NCBI GenBank assembly: GCA_964453575.1
Contig: CAYVRW010000046.1
Coordinates: 1 to 18,168, forward strand
Reading direction: 5' to 3'
Origin: JABDBK01 sp964453575
Lineage (GTDB): Bacteria > Pseudomonadota > Gammaproteobacteria > DSM-16500
Length of the DNA stretch: 18,168 nt
The notes under the pieces are model-generated. The model saw only the letters and a program-made list of their open reading frames with translations, had not been told where the DNA came from and did not search any database. Position numbers and translations under genes: made by a program. This document shows positions 6,732 through 14,291 of this stretch, piece by piece; within the stretch, counting starts at the first letter, position 1, and the number at the start of each line of letters is the position of its first letter.

Positions 6732-7463
6732 ATGAATAATAATTTTATTGATGTTTGCGCAAATGAAGTCAGAAAAAATAAATATTTTTTTATTCCTGAG
6801 TTATTAATGTCTTTCAAAGAAACCGTTCGTTCAAGTTGGGATGGTTTTAAAGACAGTTGGAATAATTTAGAATTAGACACCTATATGGGCGACAAAGGAA
6901 GATATCGCTATCGTCGATATTCAGTGCTTAGCTATCAAAGTAAAACTAAAAACTTTGTTTTAGAAAAGCATCAGCCTCATTATCAGGGTTTGTATTACAA
7001 TAATCTGAATGGCGGTATACAAAGGTATTATGCTCCTTTTGAAGAAAAGACCCTGGATAATGCCTGTTTTAAAAGCTTATTAGAATACAGTACGTCGGTT
7101 TTTAATGAATTGAAACCGAATGTCGACTGGCATATTGAAGCGCATCAATTTAGAATAACTTGTGGGAACGAAAATATTGGTTTTCCTACACCTGAAGGCA
7201 TACATCGCGATGGAAGGCAATATATATTAATGGTATTAGTCGATAAAGTGAATGTGACGGGTGGCGCTACCGCAGTTTATGATCTCAATAAAAATAAAAT
7301 TAACCAGTTAACATTGGATAAACCTTCAGATGCGCTCTTAGTTTATGATGAAGAAACCATGCATGGTGTAACAGGCATTAAGAGAATTCAAGCTGATCAA
7401 GAAGCTTATCGCGATGTGTTGGTTATTACCTATATTGAAAAGGATAAGTTTAATCATGAATGA
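6732..7463 (+). CDS. Fe(II)/2-oxoglutarate-dependent amino-acid dioxygenase (PF10014/IDO-like)
   Basis: A 243-residue protein resembling the 2OG-Fe dioxygenase family that includes Bacillus thuringiensis isoleucine 4-dioxygenase. The metal ligands appear to be H158 and D160 in EGIHRDG and H211 in ETMHGVTGI; R227 (AYRDVLVITY) would bind 2-oxoglutarate. The strand VLVDKVNVTGGATAVYDLNK (about residues 168-187) is typical of the family's double-stranded beta-helix. These enzymes hydroxylate free aliphatic or sulfur amino acids using O2 and 2-oxoglutarate. A good Shine-Dalgarno GGGAG lies eight bases before the ATG. The stop overlaps the exporter start (ATGAATGA), so the two are translationally coupled. 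The substrate is not evident from the sequence; the permease in front suggests a threonine-, serine- or branched-chain-like amino acid. Confidence 0.82.
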   Translation: MNNNFIDVCANEVRKNKYFFIPELLMSFKETVRSSWDGFKDSWNNLELDTYMGDKGRYRYRRYSVLSYQSKTKNFVLEKHQPHYQGLYYNNLNGGIQRYYAPFEEKTLDNACFKSLLEYSTSVFNELKPNVDWHIEAHQFRITCGNENIGFPTPEGIHRDGRQYILMVLVDKVNVTGGATAVYDLNKNKINQLTLDKPSDALLVYDEETMHGVTGIKRIQADQEAYRDVLVITYIEKDKFNHE

Positions 7464-8073
7464 ATTATTATTGGTTATCGGACTTTCTGCATTAGCGACC
7501 ATATCCCCTGGTGCTGACTTTGCCATTGTAACTCAAAATTCATTACGTTTTTGTAAAACCTCAGGTTACATGACGGCATTGGGAGTGGCTTGTGCGACCT
7601 GGATACATACATTTTATTGTATAACAGGTCTTGCAATCGTTATCGCAAAATCACCCATGATTTTTAATTCAATTAAATATTTTGGTGCTTCATACCTTCT
7701 CTATTTAGGAATTAAATCATTTTTTTCTAAAGCGAAGGCTAACAAAGAAGCTATTCAAACGGAAAAAAATAGTAATTCGTTCGTTGCACTAAGACAAGGA
7801 TTTCTATCAAATGCAACCAACCCAAAAACTACTTTATTTTATTTATCTCTGTTTAGCATGGTCATTAGCCCTTCAACACCTTTATACATACAGGTGTTTT
7901 ATGGCTTTATTATTTTCCTGCTACATTTGTTATGGTTCAGCTTTGTTTGCTATTTAATTAATCATCCATTGGTTAGTAAGAAATTAGATAAACTTGAAGT
8001 GTGGCTAACTAAAACAATAGGAATCTTTTTGTTATTCATTTCTGCAAAGATATTTTTTGAATTACTTAAATGA
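7456..8073 (+). CDS. LysE/RhtB-family amino-acid exporter
   Basis: A 205-residue inner-membrane exporter with about six helices. The N-terminal family signature is present: MNELLLVIGLSALATISPGA followed by DFAIVTQNSL, with the SPGAD motif at residues 17-21; AFLS-type GFLSNATNPKTTLFYLSLFS follows around residue 115. The family exports lysine, threonine, homoserine and similar amino acids. I placed the start at ATG 7456, which gives the usual family N-terminus. A longer in-frame reading from 7414 would lie inside the dioxygenase gene and add an atypical leader. An AAGGA precedes 7456, and the gene overlaps the dioxygenase by eight bases. In this operon it most likely expels the hydroxylated amino acid or prevents its build-up, comparable to the ido-exporter linkage described in Bacillus. 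Confidence 0.9.
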   Translation: MNELLLVIGLSALATISPGADFAIVTQNSLRFCKTSGYMTALGVACATWIHTFYCITGLAIVIAKSPMIFNSIKYFGASYLLYLGIKSFFSKAKANKEAIQTEKNSNSFVALRQGFLSNATNPKTTLFYLSLFSMVISPSTPLYIQVFYGFIIFLLHLLWFSFVCYLINHPLVSKKLDKLEVWLTKTIGIFLLFISAKIFFELLK

Positions 8074-8100
8074 CCCGAGTTTTGGGTTTTCGTAACTCTC

Positions 8101-8130
8101 GGCTCGTCATTGCGAGCCCAGCACTTTTTT
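8101..8130 (+). terminator. Possible intrinsic terminator after the exporter operon
   Basis: GGCTCG (8101-8106), loop tcattg, CGAGCC (8113-8118) form a perfect 6-bp stem, followed six bases later by a T6 run (8125-8130). The gap between stem and T-run is longer than ideal. The core CGTCATTGCGAG also matches a motif common in dispersed palindromic repeats of many bacteria, so it may be a repeat remnant serving as terminator. The rest of 8074-8240 shows no gene. Confidence 0.4.
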
Positions 8131-8242
8131 CCTATCTACAAGCTCTGAATGGTAACGCATCACAATAAATTAATAACTAACTCCTTGATTAATTGTCAGA
8201 TATTCTGTTCAATAAACGGGGTGTCGTTATTTTATACATCTA

Positions 8243-8251
8243 TGCTATAAT
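8243..8251 (+). promoter_or_regulatory. Extended -10 promoter of the ankyrin-repeat gene
   Basis: TGCTATAAT, a perfect TATAAT (8246-8251) with an upstream TG for extended -10 recognition. The -35 position at 17-bp spacing (gtcgtt) is weak, which is acceptable with an extended -10. Transcription would begin near 8258, leaving about 30 bases before the ATG at 8287. Confidence 0.5.
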
Positions 8252-8286
8252 GTGATCCTTTTAAAGTCAACCGACAGAGCAATCAC

Positions 8287-9498
8287 ATGTTAAATAATAG
8301 ACCACTTACACTTATCGAAGCCGCCCGTGCAGGCGATCTAAATAGAGTACAAGAACTGTTAGCTAATAAAAAAACTGACATCAATCAAGAAGAGAAAGAT
8401 GGCACGACCGCACTTATAGCGGCTGCTGATAATAATCAAGTCAATATGGTAAATGCGTTACTCATTTGGGGTGAAGATATCAATAAGGTCAATCTTAGCC
8501 AGTATAGTGCGCTCACGATAGCTTCTATAAAGGGCCATGTTGAAATAGTATATCGCTTATTAGTTAATGGAGCCGACATGGATGTGACCGGGCTCACTTT
8601 GGCCATTGAGGCAGGTCATGTAAATGTGGTACGTATGTTATTAGCTCTTGGAAGGAACCTTAATCTTAACAGTGAGCTTCATGGATTCGCTCCGCTTGAA
8701 TATGTTGCAATGTCTAACAATTTAGAAATGGCACGTGTATTGTTGAGGTATAGAGAAAATATTTCAAATGTTACTGTGAGAAACGCAATTCACGGTGCAA
8801 TACTTCATAATCATGTAGATATGGTGTTGTTATTGGCATCTAATGAGGTAGATGCTGCCCTATTAGTTACTGCTAGAAAAGGGAAAGAGGAAATCGTACG
8901 TGCATTGTTAGCTAATCATGCAAAAATTGACTTTACTGATGGAGGTGGTTATACAGCACTTATGCTCGCTAGTGAGTTTGGAAATTTAAATGTAGTCAAT
9001 TTGTTGTTAGCTCATCCAGAAGCAGCTAATACCATCAATCAAATTTCTTCCGGAAGAAGCGCGCTTATGATAGCTTCCAAAAAAAATCAGTTCAATGTTC
9101 TGCGTGCATTATTGGCGGCGGGAGCAAATGTAAATGTGCAAGATTATGGTGGTTTTACAGCTCTCATGCAGGCTGCCAAGAAGGGCTATGTTGATATAGT
9201 GCGGGAGTTATTATTCTGGAATGCTGGTACTGGCAAGGAATATCAAAATACAAGTTCCCAAACCGCGTTAGATTTAGCTGTTCATGATGAATATCTTGTT
9301 TCACTGATGGAAGAGCATATTAAAGAACGAGAAAATTATGATACATTGAAAAAAGAAATGGAATCCTTTTTTTCAGGAAAAATAAAACTTAGCGAAACAA
9401 AATCTACATTTTTTCTTAATAATTCACTTGTTAAAATCATTGGTGGATATGCAAGTCCAACTGTCGAAGTTAAACCTTCTGAAAAGCGAACGCCATAA
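8287..9498 (+). CDS. Ankyrin-repeat protein
   Basis: A 403-residue protein made mostly of ankyrin repeats between residues 5 and about 345. The repeats are easy to see: TLIEAARAGDLNRVQELLAN, GTTALIAAADNNQVNMVNAL, YSALTIASIKGHVEIVYRLL, GLTLAIEAGHVNVVRMLLAL, GFAPLEYVAMSNNLEMARVL, then two degenerate units (NAIHGAILHNHVDMVLLL, ALLVTARKGKEEIVRALL), YTALMLASEFGNLNVVNLLL, RSALMIASKKNQFNVLRALL, FTALMQAAKKGYVDIVRELL and a partial last unit (QTALDLAVHDEYLVSLM). The remaining ~60 C-terminal residues are helical then polar (PTVEVKPSEKRTP). No signal peptide or membrane segment is present. Ankyrin repeats bind proteins; in intracellular bacteria such proteins are often translocated effectors, but the fold alone does not prove it. 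The gene stands alone with its own promoter and no same-strand partner. Confidence 0.92.
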   Translation: MLNNRPLTLIEAARAGDLNRVQELLANKKTDINQEEKDGTTALIAAADNNQVNMVNALLIWGEDINKVNLSQYSALTIASIKGHVEIVYRLLVNGADMDVTGLTLAIEAGHVNVVRMLLALGRNLNLNSELHGFAPLEYVAMSNNLEMARVLLRYRENISNVTVRNAIHGAILHNHVDMVLLLASNEVDAALLVTARKGKEEIVRALLANHAKIDFTDGGGYTALMLASEFGNLNVVNLLLAHPEAANTINQISSGRSALMIASKKNQFNVLRALLAAGANVNVQDYGGFTALMQAAKKGYVDIVRELLFWNAGTGKEYQNTSSQTALDLAVHDEYLVSLMEEHIKERENYDTLKKEMESFFSGKIKLSETKSTFFLNNSLVKIIGGYASPTVEVKPSEKRTP

Positions 9499-9506
9499 AT
9501 ACAAAT

Positions 9507-9531
9507 ATGCCTTGTTAGCTGAACACGGCAT
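9507..9531 (+). other. Hairpin after the ankyrin-repeat gene
   Basis: ATGCC-t-TGTT, loop agctg, AACA-c-GGCAT: a nine-pair stem with one mismatch, starting nine bases after the stop of the ankyrin-repeat gene. No proper T-run follows (tattcaaac), so it is at best a weak terminator or 3'-end stabilising structure. The rest of the gap up to 9652 shows no gene I can support. Confidence 0.3.
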
Positions 9532-9652
9532 TATTCAAACAAAAAATTATTTTCTGTTATTTGTGTATTTCCTTGATGGCAAACGTTGCGCAGTATCAAT
9601 TATTTTAGAAAGTTTTAATGAAACAATATTAGGTATCATTTTTCCATTTTTA

Positions 9653-9988
9653 TTAAAATAATTTCATTCCATTAGGGACCCGAGGGTCAACTGTCACTAA
9701 ACAAATGGCTCCATCTTTATCAGGAAATCCTACCAATAAAAATTCAGAAATAAAACCAGCGATATTTTTATCGCCCAGGTTAATGCAACCGGCAACTTGC
9801 CGGCCTATCAGCGATTCCGGTGTGTAATGCACTGTTACTTGAGCTGATGTTTGTTTGATGCCAATTTCAGAGCCAAAATCAACCCATACTTTGTACGCAG
9901 GTTTTTTTGTACGTGGAAATGGTTCTACATTAACAACAGTCCCAGACCGTATATCAACTTTGTCAAATTCTTCATAAGAAATAGTCAT
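9653..9988 (-). CDS. csaA: CsaA-type tRNA-binding protein
   Basis: A 111-residue stand-alone OB-fold tRNA-binding protein. It matches CsaA throughout: YEEFDKVDIRSGTVVNVEPF at the N-terminus, AYKVWVDFGSEIGIKQTSAQ, then a middle segment LIGRQVAGCINLGDKNIAGF and the conserved C-terminal end VPNGMKLF. CsaA homodimers bind tRNA and have been reported to have chaperone or export-related activity. The same fold occurs at the C-terminus of methionyl-tRNA synthetase and in Trbp111, but length and the SE.L.VGFPDKDG segment favour CsaA. It is on the minus strand, with 65 bases between its start and the stop of the hydrolase gene upstream, so readthrough from that unit is possible. It converges with the ankyrin-repeat gene. 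Confidence 0.9.
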   Translation of the reverse strand: MTISYEEFDKVDIRSGTVVNVEPFPRTKKPAYKVWVDFGSEIGIKQTSAQVTVHYTPESLIGRQVAGCINLGDKNIAGFISEFLLVGFPDKDGAICLVTVDPRVPNGMKLF

Positions 9989-10053
9989 ATAGTCTTCGCT
10001 AAATGAAAAAGGGTATCAGTCTATCTTAGATGTGCTAACTTTGCTATGAGCTA

Positions 10054-11442
10054 TTACACTAAAAGAAATTCGCCAAGTATTATTTTTGTGTTATTTTCTG
10101 CAAGTATTTCATCAGGAAGATTGCAGGGAACATTTACTTGTGACCCAATGCCAGCAATAGGTTTACCATAAAATGGGCTTGATGAAATATTTTCAATTTG
10201 TCTTCTTTCTCTAAAATTAATCAAACAATCCTTAAAGAAAAAATCCATTGCTCTAGTGATATTTCCTCTGATAAAAAAATAATCATCTGGATTAGGTCCA
10301 AGTAAATGATATGAGTTACGATGGACAAGAAGCGTATACGGGCCAGGTATTAAATTTGATGACCATTTATAGCCCTTATAGGGATCAAATTGAGAAAGCG
10401 ATGTTTCTAAATAATTTATTATTTTGTCATCACATTTGGAAATTTCACAAACAGTTTTATTTTGTACGTTTCGTAAGGAAGCTGCATGAGCAAAGCGTTC
10501 ATCCATCCAGAATAAGCCATTTATATTCTTTCCAAGTTGTTCTTCAATCAGGTTCTTTTTAAGTGCAATAATAAAAAAAGAAATTCTATTACCTATGCGG
10601 TACTTTGATTCACTGTCTGTTAAATAAGATTCAATTAATTTATGACAAATGATGTCTTTGCAAGTATATAAATGTAGATTGCCACCCATGGGTTTCTTGG
10701 TCTCTGGTATAAACGATGATAGTGCAGCAAGTGAGTTAATAACGAAATCATTATCAGCGGTATAATAATTATCTTGATTCGCAGGTTTCACCGTGCCTAA
10801 CATTTCATCCGTTGGGCTAGCTATACCAAAGATAGCGAGATGACTTTTTGGAAAATGCTCATCGTTTACGAGAAATTTCCATAACTGATTGGCGTATTGA
10901 TTACCCTGAGAATGAGGAATTAATAAAACATATGCGTTATTTGTGCCCACATTTTTGTATTGGTTTAATAACTCAACCACAGAAGCATAGGGCGGCGGCA
11001 CTTTATCATGAAACTGTTTTACAATGTCGCTTAAATTTTTTCCTACCACATCCGAATCATCCAGATAAATTTGTTTGATGTCATTTTTTAACTTTTTATA
11101 TTCTGGACTATTTACAGGATAATTTAAGTTATTTCTTTTCATGTAAGTTACGACATAATCATCAAGCGTTAAGTTCTTGGATTCTTGTTTTTTCATGCGC
11201 ATAACGTCCCAGATGTCGCTTGTGAGTAAGCCATTAGTGGAATTGTATATAACATCCCATATAATTATATTTGAATTAGTATTTGCGGTGTTTTGAAGGC
11301 TTACACGATTTCTATCTGCCTCTATGAAACTAGTATTTATTCCATTGATGTGAAAAATAAATACTCTTGGTATGTTAGAACAATAAGAACTTGAGCCATA
11401 GAAAAACAATGCTGTTATAAATATATTCAATATGTGTTTCAT
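10054..11442 (-). CDS. Secreted alpha/beta-hydrolase-like (lipase-like) protein
   Basis: A 462-residue protein with a Sec signal peptide (residues 1 to about 22: MKHILNIFITALFFYGSSSY, cleavage likely near CS), so it is exported. The mature part begins with a hydrophobic strand and VFIFHINGINTS (oxyanion region, about 27-38). A nucleophile elbow follows at LLIPHSQGNQYANQL with Ser178, where the usual GxSxG has Pro in place of the first Gly. Candidate acid residues are D230 or D232 (YYTADNDFVINS), and the catalytic His is probably H267 (CHKLIESYL). These match the pattern of bacterial secreted HSQGN hydrolases, usually annotated as lipase/esterase-like. The C-terminal ~180 residues are unassigned. 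The gene overlaps the preceding one by four bases (ATGA), indicating translational coupling. The substrate is unknown. Confidence 0.65.
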   Translation of the reverse strand: MKHILNIFITALFFYGSSSYCSNIPRVFIFHINGINTSFIEADRNRVSLQNTANTNSNIIIWDVIYNSTNGLLTSDIWDVMRMKKQESKNLTLDDYVVTYMKRNNLNYPVNSPEYKKLKNDIKQIYLDDSDVVGKNLSDIVKQFHDKVPPPYASVVELLNQYKNVGTNNAYVLLIPHSQGNQYANQLWKFLVNDEHFPKSHLAIFGIASPTDEMLGTVKPANQDNYYTADNDFVINSLAALSSFIPETKKPMGGNLHLYTCKDIICHKLIESYLTDSESKYRIGNRISFFIIALKKNLIEEQLGKNINGLFWMDERFAHAASLRNVQNKTVCEISKCDDKIINYLETSLSQFDPYKGYKWSSNLIPGPYTLLVHRNSYHLLGPNPDDYFFIRGNITRAMDFFFKDCLINFRERRQIENISSSPFYGKPIAGIGSQVNVPCNLPDEILAENNTKIILGEFLLV

Positions 11443-12050
11443 TCGAAATTCCCCGATTTACAGATCTCTTTCATTTGTTCAGTTGAGGAGATACCAGTTC
11501 CCAAGACTTTCCAACTAAAATACCTTTGATCTATATCCCACATATGGTTATCTCTTTCTGGCGTATTTCTCATCAATTTTTCCATATCTCTTGATATATC
11601 AAGCCATGTTTGAGGTAATAAATGGCTTAAACATTCTAAAGCTCTAGACTGAATTTTAGCAGCTTCTAATGCTTCATCTTGTGTGGCTTTGTAATAAATA
11701 AATTGCATTTTTTGAGCCAATGTAATAGCCGCTTTTTTAGCTTTTTCATTATCAGCAGGAATTTCCTTTTCAATATATCTCAGAATATCTTCACGAATGC
11801 CATACTCTTTATTGATATGCCCAGCTAATTCTTCTAAAGATACTTTTGGATTTGTTGATTGATTAGATTCGGGTGTAGATAATTTATCGGTTTTTTTTTG
11901 AGCGAAAAGTTTAGTAGCCACTTCTTCTATATGTTTCGGGAAACTTTCTTCTTCATTTTGGCTCGTATTTTCGCTTTTTGAAACGGTAGACATAATCACC
12001 GTAGTTGAAACAGTTGCAATAATAATGCCGATGAGGATTTTCACTTTCAT
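11439..12050 (-). CDS. N-terminally anchored hypothetical protein, partner of the hydrolase
   Basis: A 203-residue protein beginning MKVKILIGIIIATVSTTVIM, a signal anchor or signal peptide, so most of it should be periplasmic or exported. I chose ATG 12050 because AAGGA lies eight bases upstream; a longer frame from 12113 has no such site and would bury the hydrophobic segment. After a polar, Ser/Glu-rich linker (about residues 22-65) the rest is alpha-helical and charged, with many Lys/Glu and two cysteines. I recognise no family. It overlaps the hydrolase gene by four bases, so the two are made together. A role as anchor, inhibitor or folding partner of the hydrolase is possible, but the lipase-foldase motif is not present. 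Confidence 0.65.
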   Translation of the reverse strand: MKVKILIGIIIATVSTTVIMSTVSKSENTSQNEEESFPKHIEEVATKLFAQKKTDKLSTPESNQSTNPKVSLEELAGHINKEYGIREDILRYIEKEIPADNEKAKKAAITLAQKMQFIYYKATQDEALEAAKIQSRALECLSHLLPQTWLDISRDMEKLMRNTPERDNHMWDIDQRYFSWKVLGTGISSTEQMKEICKSGNFE

Positions 12051-12159
12051 TGTTTTATTCCTTGATTTAATAGTTTGGTGCAAAAGGATACATTTGATCG
12101 TATGGAGTGGCAAGAATGAATGGATAAATTTTTAGCGGAGTTTTGTAAAAATTATTTTA

Positions 12160-12507
12160 TTACTGAAGATAACTGAATAAGCGCATAAGAAAAGCGCCTA
12201 ATATCAACCATCCAGCTTTAAATGAGTAATCAATAAATTTATTTCGAATTTCTTTTTGAGTTTCGTTCACCATGCCTAATCGTGTTTCAATGGCGACAAC
12301 ACGCTTATCCAATGCCGCAAAACCTTGGTGCATTTCATGTCTAAGCTCATGTATTTCATGTTTAAGAGAGCCGATTTGTTCTAAAACACGATCTATCGCA
12401 TTGCTAACCGCCATATCTACCTTCCTATCTACAAGTTCAGTTTGTAACTGAAATAAATCTTTTGCTTGGTGATTATTTAATAATGGTATGCAGTTGAATG
12501 AATGCAT
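12160..12507 (-). CDS. Small coiled-coil protein with C-terminal membrane anchor, paralog B
   Basis: A 115-residue protein. A helical N-terminal part (AKDLFQLQTELVDRKVDMAV...) leads into a coiled coil with Met-His-rich repeats (LKHEIHELRHEMHQGFAALDKRV), then a linker NETQKEIRNKFIDYS and a single C-terminal membrane segment (AGWLILGAFLMRLFSYL). It should be tail-anchored in the inner membrane with the coiled coil on one side. It is a tandem copy of the gene at 12473-12832. The ATG at 12507 lies inside the 3' end of that gene (35-base overlap, different frame), which replaces the MVEAKD start of the paralog with MHSFNCIPLLNNHQAKD. That odd N-terminus suggests the start was captured from the neighbour after duplication. 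The function is unknown. Confidence 0.7.
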   Translation of the reverse strand: MHSFNCIPLLNNHQAKDLFQLQTELVDRKVDMAVSNAIDRVLEQIGSLKHEIHELRHEMHQGFAALDKRVVAIETRLGMVNETQKEIRNKFIDYSFKAGWLILGAFLMRLFSYLQ

Positions 12508-12832
12508 AAGAAATGATAATCCCTAATATCAACCATCCTGCTTTAAATGAATAATCAATAAATTTATTTCGTATTTCTTTTTGAGTTTCGTTCACCATCC
12601 CTAATTTGGTTTCTATAGCAACCACACGTTTGTCTAGTGCTGCAAAACCTTGATGCATTTCGTGTCTAAGTTCGTGCATTTCATTTCTAATGTTATGCAT
12701 TTCTACATGCATTTCATGTTTAAGAGAAGCAATCTGTTCTACTACACGATCTATCGCATTGTTAACTGCCATATCCACTTTCCTATCTACAAGTTCTGAT
12801 TGCAATTGGAATAAGTCTTTTGCTTCCACCAT
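12473..12832 (-). CDS. Small coiled-coil protein with C-terminal membrane anchor, paralog A
   Basis: A 119-residue protein, first of the tandem pair. GGAG precedes the ATG at 12832 by seven bases. The layout is the same as paralog B: MVEAKDLFQLQSELVDRKVD, a coiled coil, then KFIDYSFKAGWLILG and a membrane segment, ending IQLHTIIK. Its coiled coil is 11 residues longer (an extra MHVEMHNIRNE, one hendecad), so the heptad phase before and after is kept. The repeated units MHNIRNE and MHELRHE are near-identical heptads, which points to internal repeat expansion or loss. The conserved core ALDKRVVAIET.LGMVNETQKEIRNKFID is shared by both. No known family is assigned with confidence; a DUF1640-like coiled-coil membrane protein is one possibility. 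Confidence 0.75.
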   Translation of the reverse strand: MVEAKDLFQLQSELVDRKVDMAVNNAIDRVVEQIASLKHEMHVEMHNIRNEMHELRHEMHQGFAALDKRVVAIETKLGMVNETQKEIRNKFIDYSFKAGWLILGIIISYAFIQLHTIIK

Positions 12833-12957
12833 AAGCTATCTCCATTTTAACATTCTTTTTGTTTAAGTATCAAAAAATTCAATTTTATTTTGCAGTGTTG
12901 CATGGATCAGAATAATCATTATTGATTATATTGAGAAGGGATGTTTGGGAATAAATT

Positions 12958-13033
12958 TGGCTCCCTGGACTGGACTCGAACCAGTGACCCATTGATTAAC
13001 AGTCAATTGCTCTACCGACTGAGCTACCAGGGA
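12958..13033 (-). tRNA. tRNA-Asn (GTT)
   Basis: The minus strand gives a complete 76-nt cloverleaf: acceptor TCCCTGG pairing with CCAGGGA, D-arm TAGCTCAGTCGGTAGAGCA, anticodon loop CTGTTAA with anticodon GTT (complement of 12998-13000), T-arm CACTGGTTCGAGTCCAGT, discriminator G and encoded CCA. Family features such as GGTTCGAGTCC are all present. It lies 57 bases downstream of the aminotransferase stop, on the same strand, and may be processed from a common transcript. A weak hairpin (catca/tgatg, 13034-13051) lies directly before its 5' end. Confidence 0.97.
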
Positions 13034-13090
13034 ACATCATTTATCGGTGATGTGCATACTAATATTGGTTTTAGTCTGCGTCAATAAAAA

Positions 13091-14281
13091 TTATAATTTT
13101 TTAAGTGCCTCGGTCATGCGTTTCATCGCTTCCTGGATCTTTTCCATACTAGTTGCATAAGAAATGCGTAAATAGCCCGGTGCACCAAAAGCAGAGCCTG
13201 GAACGAGCGCTATTTCTGCATCGTTTAAAAGATAATCAGCTAATTCAACATCATTTTTGATTTTATCGGATTTATTGATAACCTCTTGAACATTAGGGAA
13301 AATATAAAAAGTGCCATCGGCTGGGTTACATTTTACGCCAGGCATCTGTTTTAAAGCATTAATAACGTAATCATGGCGTTCTTTGTAGGCTTTAACCATG
13401 GATTTAATACAGCTCTGGTCGCCATTTAAAGCGGCTTCTGTGGCATATTGTGAAATGCTAGTTGGGTTTGAAGTGCTTTGTGATTGAACCTTTTTCATGG
13501 CAGCAATAATGCTTACGGGGCCTGCAGCATACCCAATGCGCCAGCCAGTCATGGCATAGGCTTTTGAAGCACCATTGATCACTACAGTACGATCATATAA
13601 AGCCGGGCAGACGGTGACAATATTGACGAAAGGTTCCTTGCTCCAAAGCGTATGCTCATAGATATCATCGCTCGCGATAATGACATGGGGATGCCGTAAT
13701 AAGACTTCACTCAATGCTTTTAGTTCGTCGGCAGTATAAGCTACACCGGTAGGATTGGATGGGCTATTAAGCACCAGAATACGGGTTTTAGGGGTAATAG
13801 CGGCCTCTAATTGAGCCGGCGTCATTTTAAAGTTTTGTTCAATGTCAGTATCAATGAAAACAGGGGTTGCATCACATAATTTAGCCATATCAGGATAGGA
13901 AACCCAATAGGGGGCTGGAATAATGACCTCGTCACCTTCATTTAAGAGAGCTGCAAATAAATTATAAAAGCTGTGTTTTGCGCCCACAGAGACCAAAATT
14001 TGGTTGGGTTCATAGTTGAGTTTATTATCACGTAAGAACTTGTCGATAATAGCTTTTTTTAAGCTTCGCGTGCCATCTACCACGGTATATTTGGTTAAAC
14101 CTTTATGAATAGCATCAATGGCGGCTTCTTTAATATGAGCTGGCGTATCAAAATCAGGTTCGCCTACGCCCAGATTGATTATATTTTTGCCTGCTGCCAT
14201 AAGCTCATCGGCACGTGCAGATACAGCAAGAGTAGGGGATGGTTTAATGCGTTGTACTCTAGCAGCAAGTTCTTTAATCAT
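13091..14281 (-). CDS. aspC: Aspartate aminotransferase, class I (Ib type)
   Basis: A 396-residue cytoplasmic PLP enzyme that exchanges the amino group between aspartate and 2-oxoglutarate, making oxaloacetate and glutamate. The N-terminus LAARVQRIKPSPTLAVSARA is typical of the Ib subgroup. Substrate and PLP regions follow: GVGEPDFDTPAHI, LVSVGAKHSFYNLF, PAPYWVSYPDM, LNSPSNPTGVAYT, and the PLP lysine in GASKAYAMTGWRIGYAAGP. A C-terminal arginine region (GAPGYLRISYATS) would bind the substrate alpha-carboxylate. I prefer the ATG at 14281: GGAG stands five bases upstream and it gives the usual MIKELAARV start, seven residues shorter than the longest frame. The symbol is a functional label; Ib enzymes are also named aatA or aspB. 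The gene diverges from uvrB with 70 bases between starts. Confidence 0.93.
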   Translation of the reverse strand: MIKELAARVQRIKPSPTLAVSARADELMAAGKNIINLGVGEPDFDTPAHIKEAAIDAIHKGLTKYTVVDGTRSLKKAIIDKFLRDNKLNYEPNQILVSVGAKHSFYNLFAALLNEGDEVIIPAPYWVSYPDMAKLCDATPVFIDTDIEQNFKMTPAQLEAAITPKTRILVLNSPSNPTGVAYTADELKALSEVLLRHPHVIIASDDIYEHTLWSKEPFVNIVTVCPALYDRTVVINGASKAYAMTGWRIGYAAGPVSIIAAMKKVQSQSTSNPTSISQYATEAALNGDQSCIKSMVKAYKERHDYVINALKQMPGVKCNPADGTFYIFPNVQEVINKSDKIKNDVELADYLLNDAEIALVPGSAFGAPGYLRISYATSMEKIQEAMKRMTEALKKL

Positions 14282-14291
14282 AATAACTCCA

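Noticed and set aside
7414..7455. An N-terminal extension of the LysE/RhtB exporter
   Set aside because: It lies within the dioxygenase gene, lacks its own ribosome binding site and is absent from the family's normal N-terminus.
8092..8118. A CRISPR or attachment-site remnant at the GC-rich inverted repeats after the exporter
   Set aside because: There is a single short hairpin with no repeated spacers and no duplicated ends; a terminator or dispersed repeat explains it.
9428..9661. A 77-residue plus-strand frame overlapping the end of the ankyrin gene and running into csaA
   Set aside because: No ribosome binding site, no recognisable protein, and it overlaps real genes at both ends.
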